Part shown: piece by piece, positions 1 to 5,213 of the stretch
How positions within the stretch are numbered: the first letter of the stretch is position 1
How the letters are laid out: each line of letters starts with the position of its first letter
DNA from: Flavobacteriaceae bacterium
Lineage (GTDB): Bacteria; Bacteroidota; Bacteroidia; Flavobacteriales; Flavobacteriaceae
Assembly (NCBI GenBank): GCA_023301205.1
Contig: JALZVC010000140.1
Coordinates: forward strand, 1-6,475
Direction: 5' to 3'
DNA length: 6,475 nt
Notes under the pieces: model-generated
Seen by the model: only the letters and a program-made list of their open reading frames with translations
What the model was told of the DNA's origin: nothing
Database searches by the model: none
Made by a program: the position numbers and the translations under genes

Positions 1-32
1 TCTAATAACTGAGCTATATTAGCAGATTCCAT
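1..32 (-). CDS. Start of a gene overlapping the sigma factor end (partial; possible anti-sigma partner)
   Basis: On the minus strand an ATG at 32-30 opens a frame with no stop up to the window edge, reading MESANIAQLL. It lies in a different frame from the sigma gene and overlaps its last 14 nt, an arrangement typical of translationally coupled operon genes. A short purine stretch (AAAAAG) lies about 8 nt upstream of the ATG. Only ten residues are visible, so no domain can be assigned. Inference: in Bacteroidota the gene directly after an ECF sigma factor is often its anti-sigma or an associated regulatory protein, and the short N-terminus would fit a cytoplasmic sigma-binding segment. A chance open frame of this length is quite possible; the overlap and position are the main support. 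Confidence 0.5.
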   Translation of the reverse strand, partial: MESANIAQLL

Positions 33-525
33 AGTTATGCTTTTTAATTAATTCTTCCCTTACTGTTTTTCTCGCTCTGGACAATCCCACTCTTATTGAG
101 GTTTCGTTGCTATCGAGCATTTTTGCTATCTCAGCAAATTCAAATTCTTCTACATCTCTTAGCTGAAGAATGATACGTTGCTGTTCTGGCAAGTTTTCCA
201 TTATTTTAAAAACAAGGGCCACACCATCATTTGCCTCAATCTTATGCTCAAGATTATCTCGAGTTTTATAATTAGTATGTACAATTTTCATATTCTCTGC
301 TTGTTTAGACTTTAATCTATCTAAGCAGTAATTTTTTGTCATTGTAATAGCAAATGCTTCTGGGCTTCTATATTTTTTAATGTTTTCTTTAGTGCGCCAT
401 AGCTTTAAAAAAACTTCTTGTACTGCATCTTCGGCTTCATCTTTAGAGACTAAAAGGCACTTTGCAACACGGTACAATCTATCCTTAAAAGGAAGCACCG
501 TATGTAAAAACTCTTTTTGGTCCAT
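19..525 (-). CDS. ECF-type RNA polymerase sigma factor (sigma-70 family)
   Basis: A 168-residue protein, the normal size of an ECF (group IV) sigma factor with only regions 2 and 4. Region 2 spans about residues 8-75, with the core-binding helix SKDEAEDAVQEVFLKLW (27-43) and the region 2.3/2.4 segment AFAITMTKNYCLDRLKSK (57-74), which melts and reads the -10 element. A short acidic linker follows. Region 4 covers about 105-158: NLPEQQRIILQLRDVEEFEF then a helix-turn-helix AEIAKMLDSNETSIRVGLSR (131-150) that would read the -35 element. It would direct core RNA polymerase to a small regulon. The gene overlaps a downstream minus-strand start by 14 nt and is divergent from an S41 lipoprotein. A candidate ECF promoter about 85 nt upstream suggests autoregulation. 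The start ATG at 525-523 places the N-terminus at the usual position before region 2. The family is clear; regulon and signal are unknown. Confidence 0.93.
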   Translation of the reverse strand: MDQKEFLHTVLPFKDRLYRVAKCLLVSKDEAEDAVQEVFLKLWRTKENIKKYRSPEAFAITMTKNYCLDRLKSKQAENMKIVHTNYKTRDNLEHKIEANDGVALVFKIMENLPEQQRIILQLRDVEEFEFAEIAKMLDSNETSIRVGLSRARKTVREELIKKHNYGIC

Positions 526-767
526 TATTAATCTGCTATTGCAGTGGGTTTTTGGTTAGTGTCACAACCACCGATTACAAGACGGCATATTTGGCTATGT
601 TATAAAGATGACGAGTCACTATAAGTTTTGTTACTTTAATATTTCAGAAATAATGTAAACATTTGTTTTTTCGTAATTATACTTAACTAATCTCGACACA
701 ATAACTATCTTTAAAATCTACAATAATAAGGCGTTTAAAGCATCATATTATAAAGATACACATAGCT
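526..767. other. Divergent intergenic region between sigma factor and S41 lipoprotein
   Basis: 242 bp without a credible gene; the longest frames inside are under 20 codons. It must hold the promoters of both divergent genes. Facing left is the ECF-like site at 610-634. Facing right, the best housekeeping candidate is TATCTTTA (706-713), which matches five of the six fixed positions of the Bacteroidota -7 element TAnnTTTG, but no TTG stands at the expected -33 distance (a TTA occurs at 683-685). No strong inverted repeat or riboswitch-like structure was recognised. Confidence 0.4.
610..634 (-). promoter_or_regulatory. Candidate ECF-type promoter of the sigma gene at 19-525
   Basis: Read on the minus strand, GTAAC (634-630) is followed after exactly 16 nt by CGTC (613-610). 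An AAC-containing -35 and a CGT-containing -10 spaced by 16 nt are the general layout of ECF promoters, for example the sigma-W type. The site lies about 85 nt upstream of the sigma ATG and faces it, so autoregulation is the natural reading. A second CGTC (at 585-582) lies further downstream but its nearest AAC is 14 nt away, which is less good. No matching AAC-16-CGTC site was seen on the plus strand in front of the S41 gene. This is a single motif match in AT-rich DNA, so it remains a hypothesis. Confidence 0.4.
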
Positions 768-2156
768 ATGAAAAAATATATATTTATTCCCATTTTACTT
801 CTCTTACTTACATTTACCTCTTGTTTTAACGATGCAGATGATGAGGAGCGAATAGCATCTACCGCTGAAATTAACGACTTTATCTATAGAGGTCTCAATT
901 TTTTCTACGTATTCAAAGCTGATACTCCAGAATTAGCAGATGATGCCTTTGCATCATCAACTGCAAGAAATGAGTTTACTTCAAGTTTTGATTCTCCAGA
1001 AGCTATCTTCGATTTTTTAAAGTCTGATCAAGATCGTTTTAGCATATTAGTGGACGACTTCCTTGCTCTAGAAAACTCGTTGAGCGGGATTTCCCTGAAC
1101 AACGGGATGGATTTTGGGCTTGTATTTTTCCCCGATGGAAGTGGTAATGTTTTTGGATATGTAAGATTAGTACTCCCTAACACAAGTGCAGAAGCAGCCG
1201 GATTAGAACGTGGTATTATTTTTAATAGGATTGACGGAGTACAAATCAATGAAAATAATTTTAGCGACTTATTGGCTCCAGACACCTATACTATAGGTCT
1301 TGCTACATTTGACGGGACAACGGTAACACCTATAGACCAGACCGTATTATTAACAAAAATAGAGTACACGGAAGATCCTGTGTTTTTGACAAAGACACTA
1401 GATATCAATGGCACAAAAGTAGGTTACATGATGTACAATGCATTTACCGGTAATTTTGACGAAACATTAAATGATGCTTTTGGACAATTACAAGCAGAAG
1501 GTGCAACAGAACTTGTTCTCGATTTGCGCTATAATGGTGGGGGTTCAGTACGTACAGCAACAGATCTCTCCGGTATGATAACAGGGCAATTTGCTGGACA
1601 AATATTTTTTACAGAACAATGGAACGATGATAGACAAGCTGAGTTTGCCAGTAATGGTTTATTCACGACACAAACAAGAAATAGCACGCCCCTAAACAGT
1701 CTTAACCTATCTAGAGTTTATGTGTTAACAACAGGCAGAACGGCATCTTCAAGTGAATTAGTAATAAATGGATTAGCCCCATATATTAACGTAGTACAGG
1801 TAGGAATAAACACTTCAGGTAAATTTGAGGCTTCTACACTATTATACGACGCACCTGCCCCAAATTTTAGCCGTAGTGAGGCTAATCCAGCACATACCTA
1901 TGCTATGTTACCGCTCATTTTTAAAACAGCCAATGCTGCTGGAAATACAGATTTTGAAGAAGGTCTTGTACCAGACATTGAAATTAGTGAAGCTTTTGAA
2001 AACCTAGGACAATTAGGAGAAGCCAATGAGCCACTGCTAGCCGCAGCATTAAATGATATGTTTCCAGAACCAGTAGCGCCGCAAAAAAACACATCATCAT
2101 TCTCCAGAGAATTAGATATCAAGAACGGCCTTGAAATAATGGTATTAGATTATTAA
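768..2156 (+). CDS. S41-family C-terminal-processing-type serine peptidase, lipoprotein
   Basis: A 462-residue exported peptidase. Residues 1-19 form a lipoprotein signal (hydrophobic IFIPILLLLLTF, lipobox FTSC, lipidated Cys19). The acidic stretch NDADDEE right after Cys resembles the lipoprotein export signal that sends Bacteroidota lipoproteins to the cell surface. A helical N-terminal domain (about 30-100) precedes a PDZ-like domain (about 112-190, with NTSAEAAGLERGIIFNRIDG) and the S41 catalytic domain (about 215-405). The latter holds LVLDLRYNGGGS (249-260) and TTGRTASSSE (321-330). The catalytic pair is probably Ser327 and Lys352 (in TSGK); their 25-residue spacing equals that of S430/K455 in E. 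coli Prc. The Gln usually four residues after Lys is Ser here. The ATG at 768 is fixed by the signal peptide. It probably cleaves envelope or periplasmic proteins; the substrate is unknown. It is divergent from an ECF sigma factor, so a link to envelope stress is possible but unproven. Confidence 0.93.
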   Translation: MKKYIFIPILLLLLTFTSCFNDADDEERIASTAEINDFIYRGLNFFYVFKADTPELADDAFASSTARNEFTSSFDSPEAIFDFLKSDQDRFSILVDDFLALENSLSGISLNNGMDFGLVFFPDGSGNVFGYVRLVLPNTSAEAAGLERGIIFNRIDGVQINENNFSDLLAPDTYTIGLATFDGTTVTPIDQTVLLTKIEYTEDPVFLTKTLDINGTKVGYMMYNAFTGNFDETLNDAFGQLQAEGATELVLDLRYNGGGSVRTATDLSGMITGQFAGQIFFTEQWNDDRQAEFASNGLFTTQTRNSTPLNSLNLSRVYVLTTGRTASSSELVINGLAPYINVVQVGINTSGKFEASTLLYDAPAPNFSRSEANPAHTYAMLPLIFKTANAAGNTDFEEGLVPDIEISEAFENLGQLGEANEPLLAAALNDMFPEPVAPQKNTSSFSRELDIKNGLEIMVLDY

Positions 2157-2183
2157 TTTACAATCGAAGTATTATATAGTAAT

Positions 2184-2456
2184 ATGGAAGACTTAATAAT
2201 ATCTATAGCTTTCATATTTGCAGGGGTCGTGGCAATACTATTTGGCAACTTCTTATTAGGCAAAACAGAAATATTCTCAAAGACTGACTCTTAAACAACA
2301 GATAAAATAGTCGGTTTTGAAAAAGAAAATGAATAGCATATTCTTTTATACAATGCTTTCCCTAAAACATATTTACCATTCCTTCTTATACTACTTGGTT
2401 TTGTTTCTGTAGGTGTCGGGATATTTTTAATTATCAATAAATTAATAAATCAATAA
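2184..2456 (+). pseudogene. Small two-helix membrane protein ORF broken by two in-frame stops
   Basis: From ATG 2184 one reading frame runs 90 codons to TAA 2454-2456, interrupted by TAA at 2292 and TAG at 2334, with no frameshift. The first part (36 residues, MEDLIISIAFIFAGVVAILF...) contains a membrane helix at about 4-26. A hydrophilic stretch of 13 codons rich in Lys and Glu follows. After the second stop come 39 codons with another helix (YLPFLLILLGFVSVGVGIFL) and a short polar tail. The helix-loop-helix layout and the TAATG junction with the next gene suggest these are parts of one former gene. It begins 27 nt after the S41 stop. No family was recognised. Alternatives: the 36-residue piece is a genuine single-helix protein (2184-2294) and the rest is decay, or the stops are sequencing errors. 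Translation through two stops is unlikely. Confidence 0.6.
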
Positions 2457-3637
2457 TGAGATTATGTTTTTTAATATTCATATGTTTTATATCATCTTCT
2501 TTTGCTTTAGGACAACTTAAAATAGTAGAAAACACGGATGCTCAAGATCTTATAAATGAGTTACTCGGGGATACAGAAAACATTAAAATCACCAATGCAA
2601 AAGTTAGTGGCGGTAAAAAAGCTTATGGCATTTTTAAAAGTAATTTAAAGCATAACCTTTTTTTTAATCAAGGTATTATATTGACAAATGGTCTAGCAAG
2701 TAATGCTATAGGCCCAAACAATGACTCAAAAAAAAGTGCTAAGCTTAACTTTATTAGTGATCCAGACATTAATGAAATAGCAGAACGAAAAGGGTGTTAT
2801 GATACGGTATTATTTGAGTTTGACTTGATTTCTAAGACAGATGAAATTCAATTTAAATATTTCTTTGCTTCTGAAGAATACCCAGAATACGTAAAGAAGA
2901 ACGTGAATGATGTTTTTATTTTTCTAGTAACAAACTTATCTACAAAATCTTCCGAAAATATTGCTATACTTAATGGAGACAAAAACATTCCTATTACAGT
3001 TGACCACATCAACTTAGAAACTAATAGTGATTATTATATAGCAAATGCAGAGTATAATAAAATCGTAACATTAGATACTAAAAATAAAATTGAGTTATCA
3101 AAAACCTATCAATATGATGGTTTCACAAAAGTGTTAGTTGCAAAAGCAAAGGTAGTACCTAACGTTAAGTATCATTTAAAATTAGGCATTAGTGATGTTG
3201 GCGATCAACTATATGATTCTGCCATATTTTTAGAAGCTAATTCGCTAAAGAGCACTGGTAAAAAATTAGAAGAAAAAAAGTCACCGCTACTAAATTTAAG
3301 CGAAAGCATTTCTATAGATTACACTATTAATTTTAAAATTGACGCTGCTCAAATTATTGGCGATAATTCATTTAAACAGTTAGATGAAATTGTAAGTTAT
3401 TTAATAGATGATCCAACATTAATTATTAAAGTAATTGGACATACTGATAATAGCGGCACAAATAGTTACAATGACAAACTATCAAATAATAGGGCAATTG
3501 CTGTGAAGGAATACTTAGTAAGCAATGGTATAGACACTAGTAGAATAATCGCTTTAGGTATGGGAGAAAATCAACCAAAAAGTGAATTAAAATCAGAAAA
3601 CAGACGTGTACAGATTGTTTTCTCAAAGATCAATTAA
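2456..3637 (+). CDS. Secreted choice-of-anchor L domain protein with OmpA C-terminal peptidoglycan-binding domain
   Basis: A 393-residue exported protein. Residues 1-19 or so form a Sec signal (LCFLIFICFISSSFALG). Residues about 25-262 match the choice-of-anchor L domain by its hallmark stretches: GIILTNGLASNAIGPNN (73-89), LFEFDL (119-124), FKYFFASEEYPEYV (133-146), NDVFIF (151-156), YDGFTKVLVAKAKV (220-233) and ISDVGDQLYDSAIFLEA (245-261). A Lys/Glu-rich linker (266-276) leads to an OmpA C-terminal domain (about 288-391) with IGHTDNSG (327-334), LSNNRAIAVKEYL (342-354) and ENRRVQIVF. Asp331 and Arg346 correspond to the residues that hold diaminopimelate of peptidoglycan. The protein is probably bound noncovalently to the cell wall in the periplasm, with the L domain binding an unknown partner. 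There is no beta-barrel. Its ATG overlaps the stop of the interrupted upstream frame (TAATG), suggesting coupling. Domain calls are from recognised motifs. Confidence 0.88.
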   Translation: MRLCFLIFICFISSSFALGQLKIVENTDAQDLINELLGDTENIKITNAKVSGGKKAYGIFKSNLKHNLFFNQGIILTNGLASNAIGPNNDSKKSAKLNFISDPDINEIAERKGCYDTVLFEFDLISKTDEIQFKYFFASEEYPEYVKKNVNDVFIFLVTNLSTKSSENIAILNGDKNIPITVDHINLETNSDYYIANAEYNKIVTLDTKNKIELSKTYQYDGFTKVLVAKAKVVPNVKYHLKLGISDVGDQLYDSAIFLEANSLKSTGKKLEEKKSPLLNLSESISIDYTINFKIDAAQIIGDNSFKQLDEIVSYLIDDPTLIIKVIGHTDNSGTNSYNDKLSNNRAIAVKEYLVSNGIDTSRIIALGMGENQPKSELKSENRRVQIVFSKIN

Positions 3638-3687
3638 CTATTGCTAAAAATCTAAAGTGTTCTAATTCCAATATCGTACATCTACTA

Positions 3688-4140
3688 TTATTCTAGTATT
3701 TGGCTAGCGTGAACCTTAGTCTTCACCTTATCAATAACACGTTCTACAACTCCATCACCATTAACAATAAAGGTCTTTCGGTGAATACCGTCATATATTT
3801 TACCCATAAATTTTTTCTCGCCCCAAACACCAAAAGCATTGATAACTTCTTTTTCTTGATCTGCTAATAGTGGAAAAGGGAATTCATACTTCTCTTTAAA
3901 ATTTTTCTGGCGTTTTTCACTATCTGCACTTACTCCTAATAAAGAAAATCCAGCAGACTGCAGTTCTTTATAATGATCTCTTAAATCACAAGCTTCTGCA
4001 GTACACCCTGGAGTACTTGCTTTTGGATAGAAAAAAACAACTAATTTTTTCCCGAAATAATCGCTTAAAGAAATAGCATTTCCATCTTGGTCGTTTACTT
4101 TAAAACTTGGGACTTTGTCTCCTACTTTTAGTGTGTTCAT
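3688..4140 (-). CDS. bcp: Thioredoxin-dependent thiol peroxidase (Bcp/PrxQ peroxiredoxin)
   Basis: A 150-residue cytoplasmic peroxiredoxin, the usual family length. It reduces hydrogen peroxide and organic hydroperoxides using thioredoxin as the electron donor. The single AhpC/TSA thioredoxin-fold domain spans nearly all of it. The active-site stretch FFYPKASTPGCTAEACDLRD (36-55) carries the peroxidatic Cys46, with Thr43 and Pro44 in the conserved TPGC, and the putative resolving Cys51 five residues later, as Cys45/Cys50 in E. coli Bcp. Other family marks are LLGVSADS (67-74), FPLLAD and RKTFIVNGDG. It is convergent with the OmpA-like gene (50-bp gap with no clear terminator) and divergent from nth, so it is probably a single-gene unit. 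A -7-like TATTTTTG on the minus strand (4270-4263) could serve it, but without a TTG at -33. Assignment is secure. Confidence 0.96.
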   Translation of the reverse strand: MNTLKVGDKVPSFKVNDQDGNAISLSDYFGKKLVVFFYPKASTPGCTAEACDLRDHYKELQSAGFSLLGVSADSEKRQKNFKEKYEFPFPLLADQEKEVINAFGVWGEKKFMGKIYDGIHRKTFIVNGDGVVERVIDKVKTKVHASQILE

Positions 4141-4158
4141 CTATTTAAAATTTTTGTC

Positions 4159-4178
4159 ATTTCCGCGAATGCAGAAAT
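4159..4178. repeat. Small REP-like inverted repeat between bcp and nth
   Basis: ATTTCCGC, loop GAAT, GCAGAAAT: an 8-bp stem with one C-A mismatch, flanked by GTC on the left and CTGG on the right. The layout GTCATT..CCGCGAA..GC..GAATCT-like resembles a short palindromic repeat (GTCATTCCCGCGAAAGCGGGAATC) that is scattered between genes in many bacteria; this would be a decayed single copy. Only this copy is seen in the window. It might also act as a weak structure in the bcp leader. Confidence 0.35.
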
Positions 4179-4249
4179 CTGGTTATTAGTACATTATTCT
4201 CGCTAAGATTTTTAGCACTTTGGAAATCCATCAAAATTCTGATTTCTCC

Positions 4250-4257
4250 TATCTTTA
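4250..4257 (+). promoter_or_regulatory. Candidate -7 element for nth
   Basis: TATCTTTA lies 19 nt before the ATG at 4277 and differs from the Bacteroidota consensus TAnnTTTG only in the last base. No TTG sits at the normal -33 distance; the nearest (4220-4222) is 27 nt away. If used, transcription would start near 4263, downstream of the in-frame TTG at 4220, which supports the ATG at 4277 as the start of nth. Confidence 0.35.
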
Positions 4258-4276
4258 CATTTCAAAAATACAGATA

Positions 4277-4942
4277 ATGACCAAGCAACAGAAGGTAGAT
4301 TTTGTTATTACTACGTTAAAAGAACTATATCCCCAAATACCAATACCATTAGATCATAAAGATCCTTATACTTTATTGATTGCCGTATTACTGTCTGCTC
4401 AAAGCACCGATGTACGGGTCAATAAAATAACACCTCTTCTTTTTAAAATAGCAGACAATCCTTATGACATGATTAAACTCACCGTAGAAGAAATACGGGA
4501 GATCATAAAACCGGTTGGCCTTTCTCCTATGAAAGCAAAAGGCATCTACGGACTGTCACATATGCTTATTGATAATCACAATGGCATTGTACCCAAAAGC
4601 TTAGAAGAATTAGAAAAATTCCCTGCAGTGGGACACAAAACGGCTAGTGTGGTCATATCGCAAGCCTTTGGCATCCCAGCTTTTCCTGTAGATACGCACA
4701 TTCATAGATTAATGTACCGTTGGGGTCTAACCAATGGTAAAAACGTAGTGCAAACAGAGAAAGATGCAAAACGACTATTTCCAGAACACATATGGAATGA
4801 TCTTCACCTCCAAATTATATGGTACGGACGACAATATTCACCAGCACGTGGTTGGGATTTAGAAAAAGATACTATCACAAGTACAATAGGTAGAAAAACG
4901 GTTTTAGACGTGTACGCTAAAAAGCAACAGAAGAAAAAATAA
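4277..4942 (+). CDS. nth: Endonuclease III (DNA glycosylase/AP lyase), lacking the 4Fe-4S motif
   Basis: A 221-residue base-excision repair enzyme of the HhH-GPD superfamily that removes oxidised pyrimidines and nicks abasic sites. The start is set at ATG 4277 (MTKQQKVDFV), the usual Nth N-terminus; the frame is open from TTG 4220 but the 19 added residues do not look like Nth. LLIAVLLSAQSTDVRVNK (33-50) matches the conserved LLSAQATD region. The helix-hairpin-helix FPAVGHKTASVV (115-126) carries catalytic Lys121, and FPVDTHIHRL (136-145) carries Asp139, equal to Lys120/Asp138 of E. coli. The protein contains no cysteine: the C-terminal C-X6-C-X2-C-X5-C cluster loop is replaced by WYGRQYSPARGWDLEKDTI (182-200). 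The catalytic core is intact, so it is probably active without the cluster. It is divergent from bcp and followed by a terminator. Confidence 0.95.
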   Translation: MTKQQKVDFVITTLKELYPQIPIPLDHKDPYTLLIAVLLSAQSTDVRVNKITPLLFKIADNPYDMIKLTVEEIREIIKPVGLSPMKAKGIYGLSHMLIDNHNGIVPKSLEELEKFPAVGHKTASVVISQAFGIPAFPVDTHIHRLMYRWGLTNGKNVVQTEKDAKRLFPEHIWNDLHLQIIWYGRQYSPARGWDLEKDTITSTIGRKTVLDVYAKKQQKKK

Positions 4943-4973
4943 AAAAAAACCAAAACTTACGTTTTGGGTTTTT
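4942..4973. terminator. Rho-independent terminator, probably bidirectional
   Basis: CCAAAAC (4950-4956), loop TTAC, GTTTTGG (4961-4967) form a 7-bp perfect stem. It is followed by GTTTTT on the plus strand and preceded by a run of nine A (a U-run when read on the minus strand). It begins at the last base of the nth stop codon and ends 9 bp before the stop of the convergent minus-strand small gene, so it can end both transcripts. Confidence 0.8.
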
Positions 4974-4982
4974 CAAAAAAAA

Positions 4983-5174
4983 TTAGTTGAGAAGTGCTTC
5001 AAACTTCACATTTTTATAACTTATAACACTTAAAGCCTTACTATAATTTAGGATAAACCTTATTGTTTCATCCTTTGGAACCAAGTTTTTACTCACGCGG
5101 TTCGTTCGTGATTGAGAGTACATTTTCGGCATACTGTGTTTTTTAATAGGTTTATACCTAAAAAAACGTAACAT
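4983..5174 (-). CDS. Small very basic protein downstream of ECF sigma factor, unknown function
   Basis: A 63-residue protein that I do not assign to a named family. It contains 14 Lys/Arg against 3 Asp/Glu, so it is strongly basic. The first half is polar and basic (LRFFRYKPIKKHSMPKMYSQ, then SRTNRVSKN), and the second half (VPKDETIRFILNYSKALSVI, 32-51, then VKFEALLN at the end) looks like one or two amphipathic helices. No signal peptide or membrane helix is visible, so it is probably cytoplasmic. It starts 16 nt after the sigma stop and ends just before a terminator, so it is the last gene of a two-gene unit. A 15-bp hairpin ends 5 nt before its ATG. By context it could modulate the sigma factor or bind nucleic acid, but nothing in the sequence proves this. 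The helix pattern and placement make a real gene likely. Confidence 0.7.
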   Translation of the reverse strand: MLRFFRYKPIKKHSMPKMYSQSRTNRVSKNLVPKDETIRFILNYSKALSVISYKNVKFEALLN

Positions 5175-5179
5175 TCATA

Positions 5180-5213
5180 ATAATATTGTTTTAATTTGTT
5201 AAAACAATATTAT
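5180..5213 (-). promoter_or_regulatory. Perfect 15-bp hairpin over the sigma stop codon and the small gene's leader
   Basis: The two 15-nt arms (5180-5194 and 5199-5213) pair perfectly around a 4-nt loop. On the minus strand the structure covers the last codons and stop of the sigma gene and reaches to 5 nt before the ATG of the small gene. All but two pairs are A-T. There is no U-run directly after it (the nearest run of T is about 10 nt later, inside the small gene), so it is not a typical intrinsic terminator. It could hide the ribosome entry site of the small gene until ribosomes finishing the sigma gene open it, or protect or process the mRNA. Confidence 0.65.

Noticed and set aside
609..659. 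16-codon plus-strand frame (MTSHYKF...)
   Set aside because: Too short, overlaps the candidate ECF promoter, with no coding signal.
1028..1285. Open frame of 85 codons on the minus strand
   Set aside because: Lies fully inside the S41 gene on the opposite strand; no domain, and the S41 frame has the clear motifs.
1825..2007. Open frame of 60 codons on the plus strand
   Set aside because: Out-of-frame shadow within the S41 catalytic domain.
1898..2122. Open frame of 74 codons on the minus strand
   Set aside because: Antisense shadow of the S41 C-terminal part.
2292..2336. Programmed stop readthrough (TAA, then TAG followed by C) joining the two membrane helices
   Set aside because: Two stops in 15 codons would need very efficient double readthrough, and no selenocysteine or other recoding structure was seen; decay is simpler.
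2329..2412. 27-codon frame starting MNSIFFYT after a purine-rich stretch
   Set aside because: It is out of frame with the interrupted two-helix ORF, short, and lacks any supporting feature; the frame that ends in TAATG is the better candidate.
3638..3687. Terminator between the convergent OmpA-like gene and bcp
   Set aside because: No convincing stem followed by a T-run could be found in these 50 bp.
4263..4270. TATTTTTG on the minus strand as the bcp promoter
   Set aside because: Matches the -7 consensus but lacks a -33 TTG at normal distance and would give a leader of over 100 nt in A/T-rich DNA; too weak to list as a feature.
4220..4276. Upstream TTG start giving nth 19 more residues
   Set aside because: The added residues do not fit Nth N-termini, the likely -7 element lies inside this stretch, and ATG 4277 gives a catalytic Lys/Asp numbering one off from E. 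coli.
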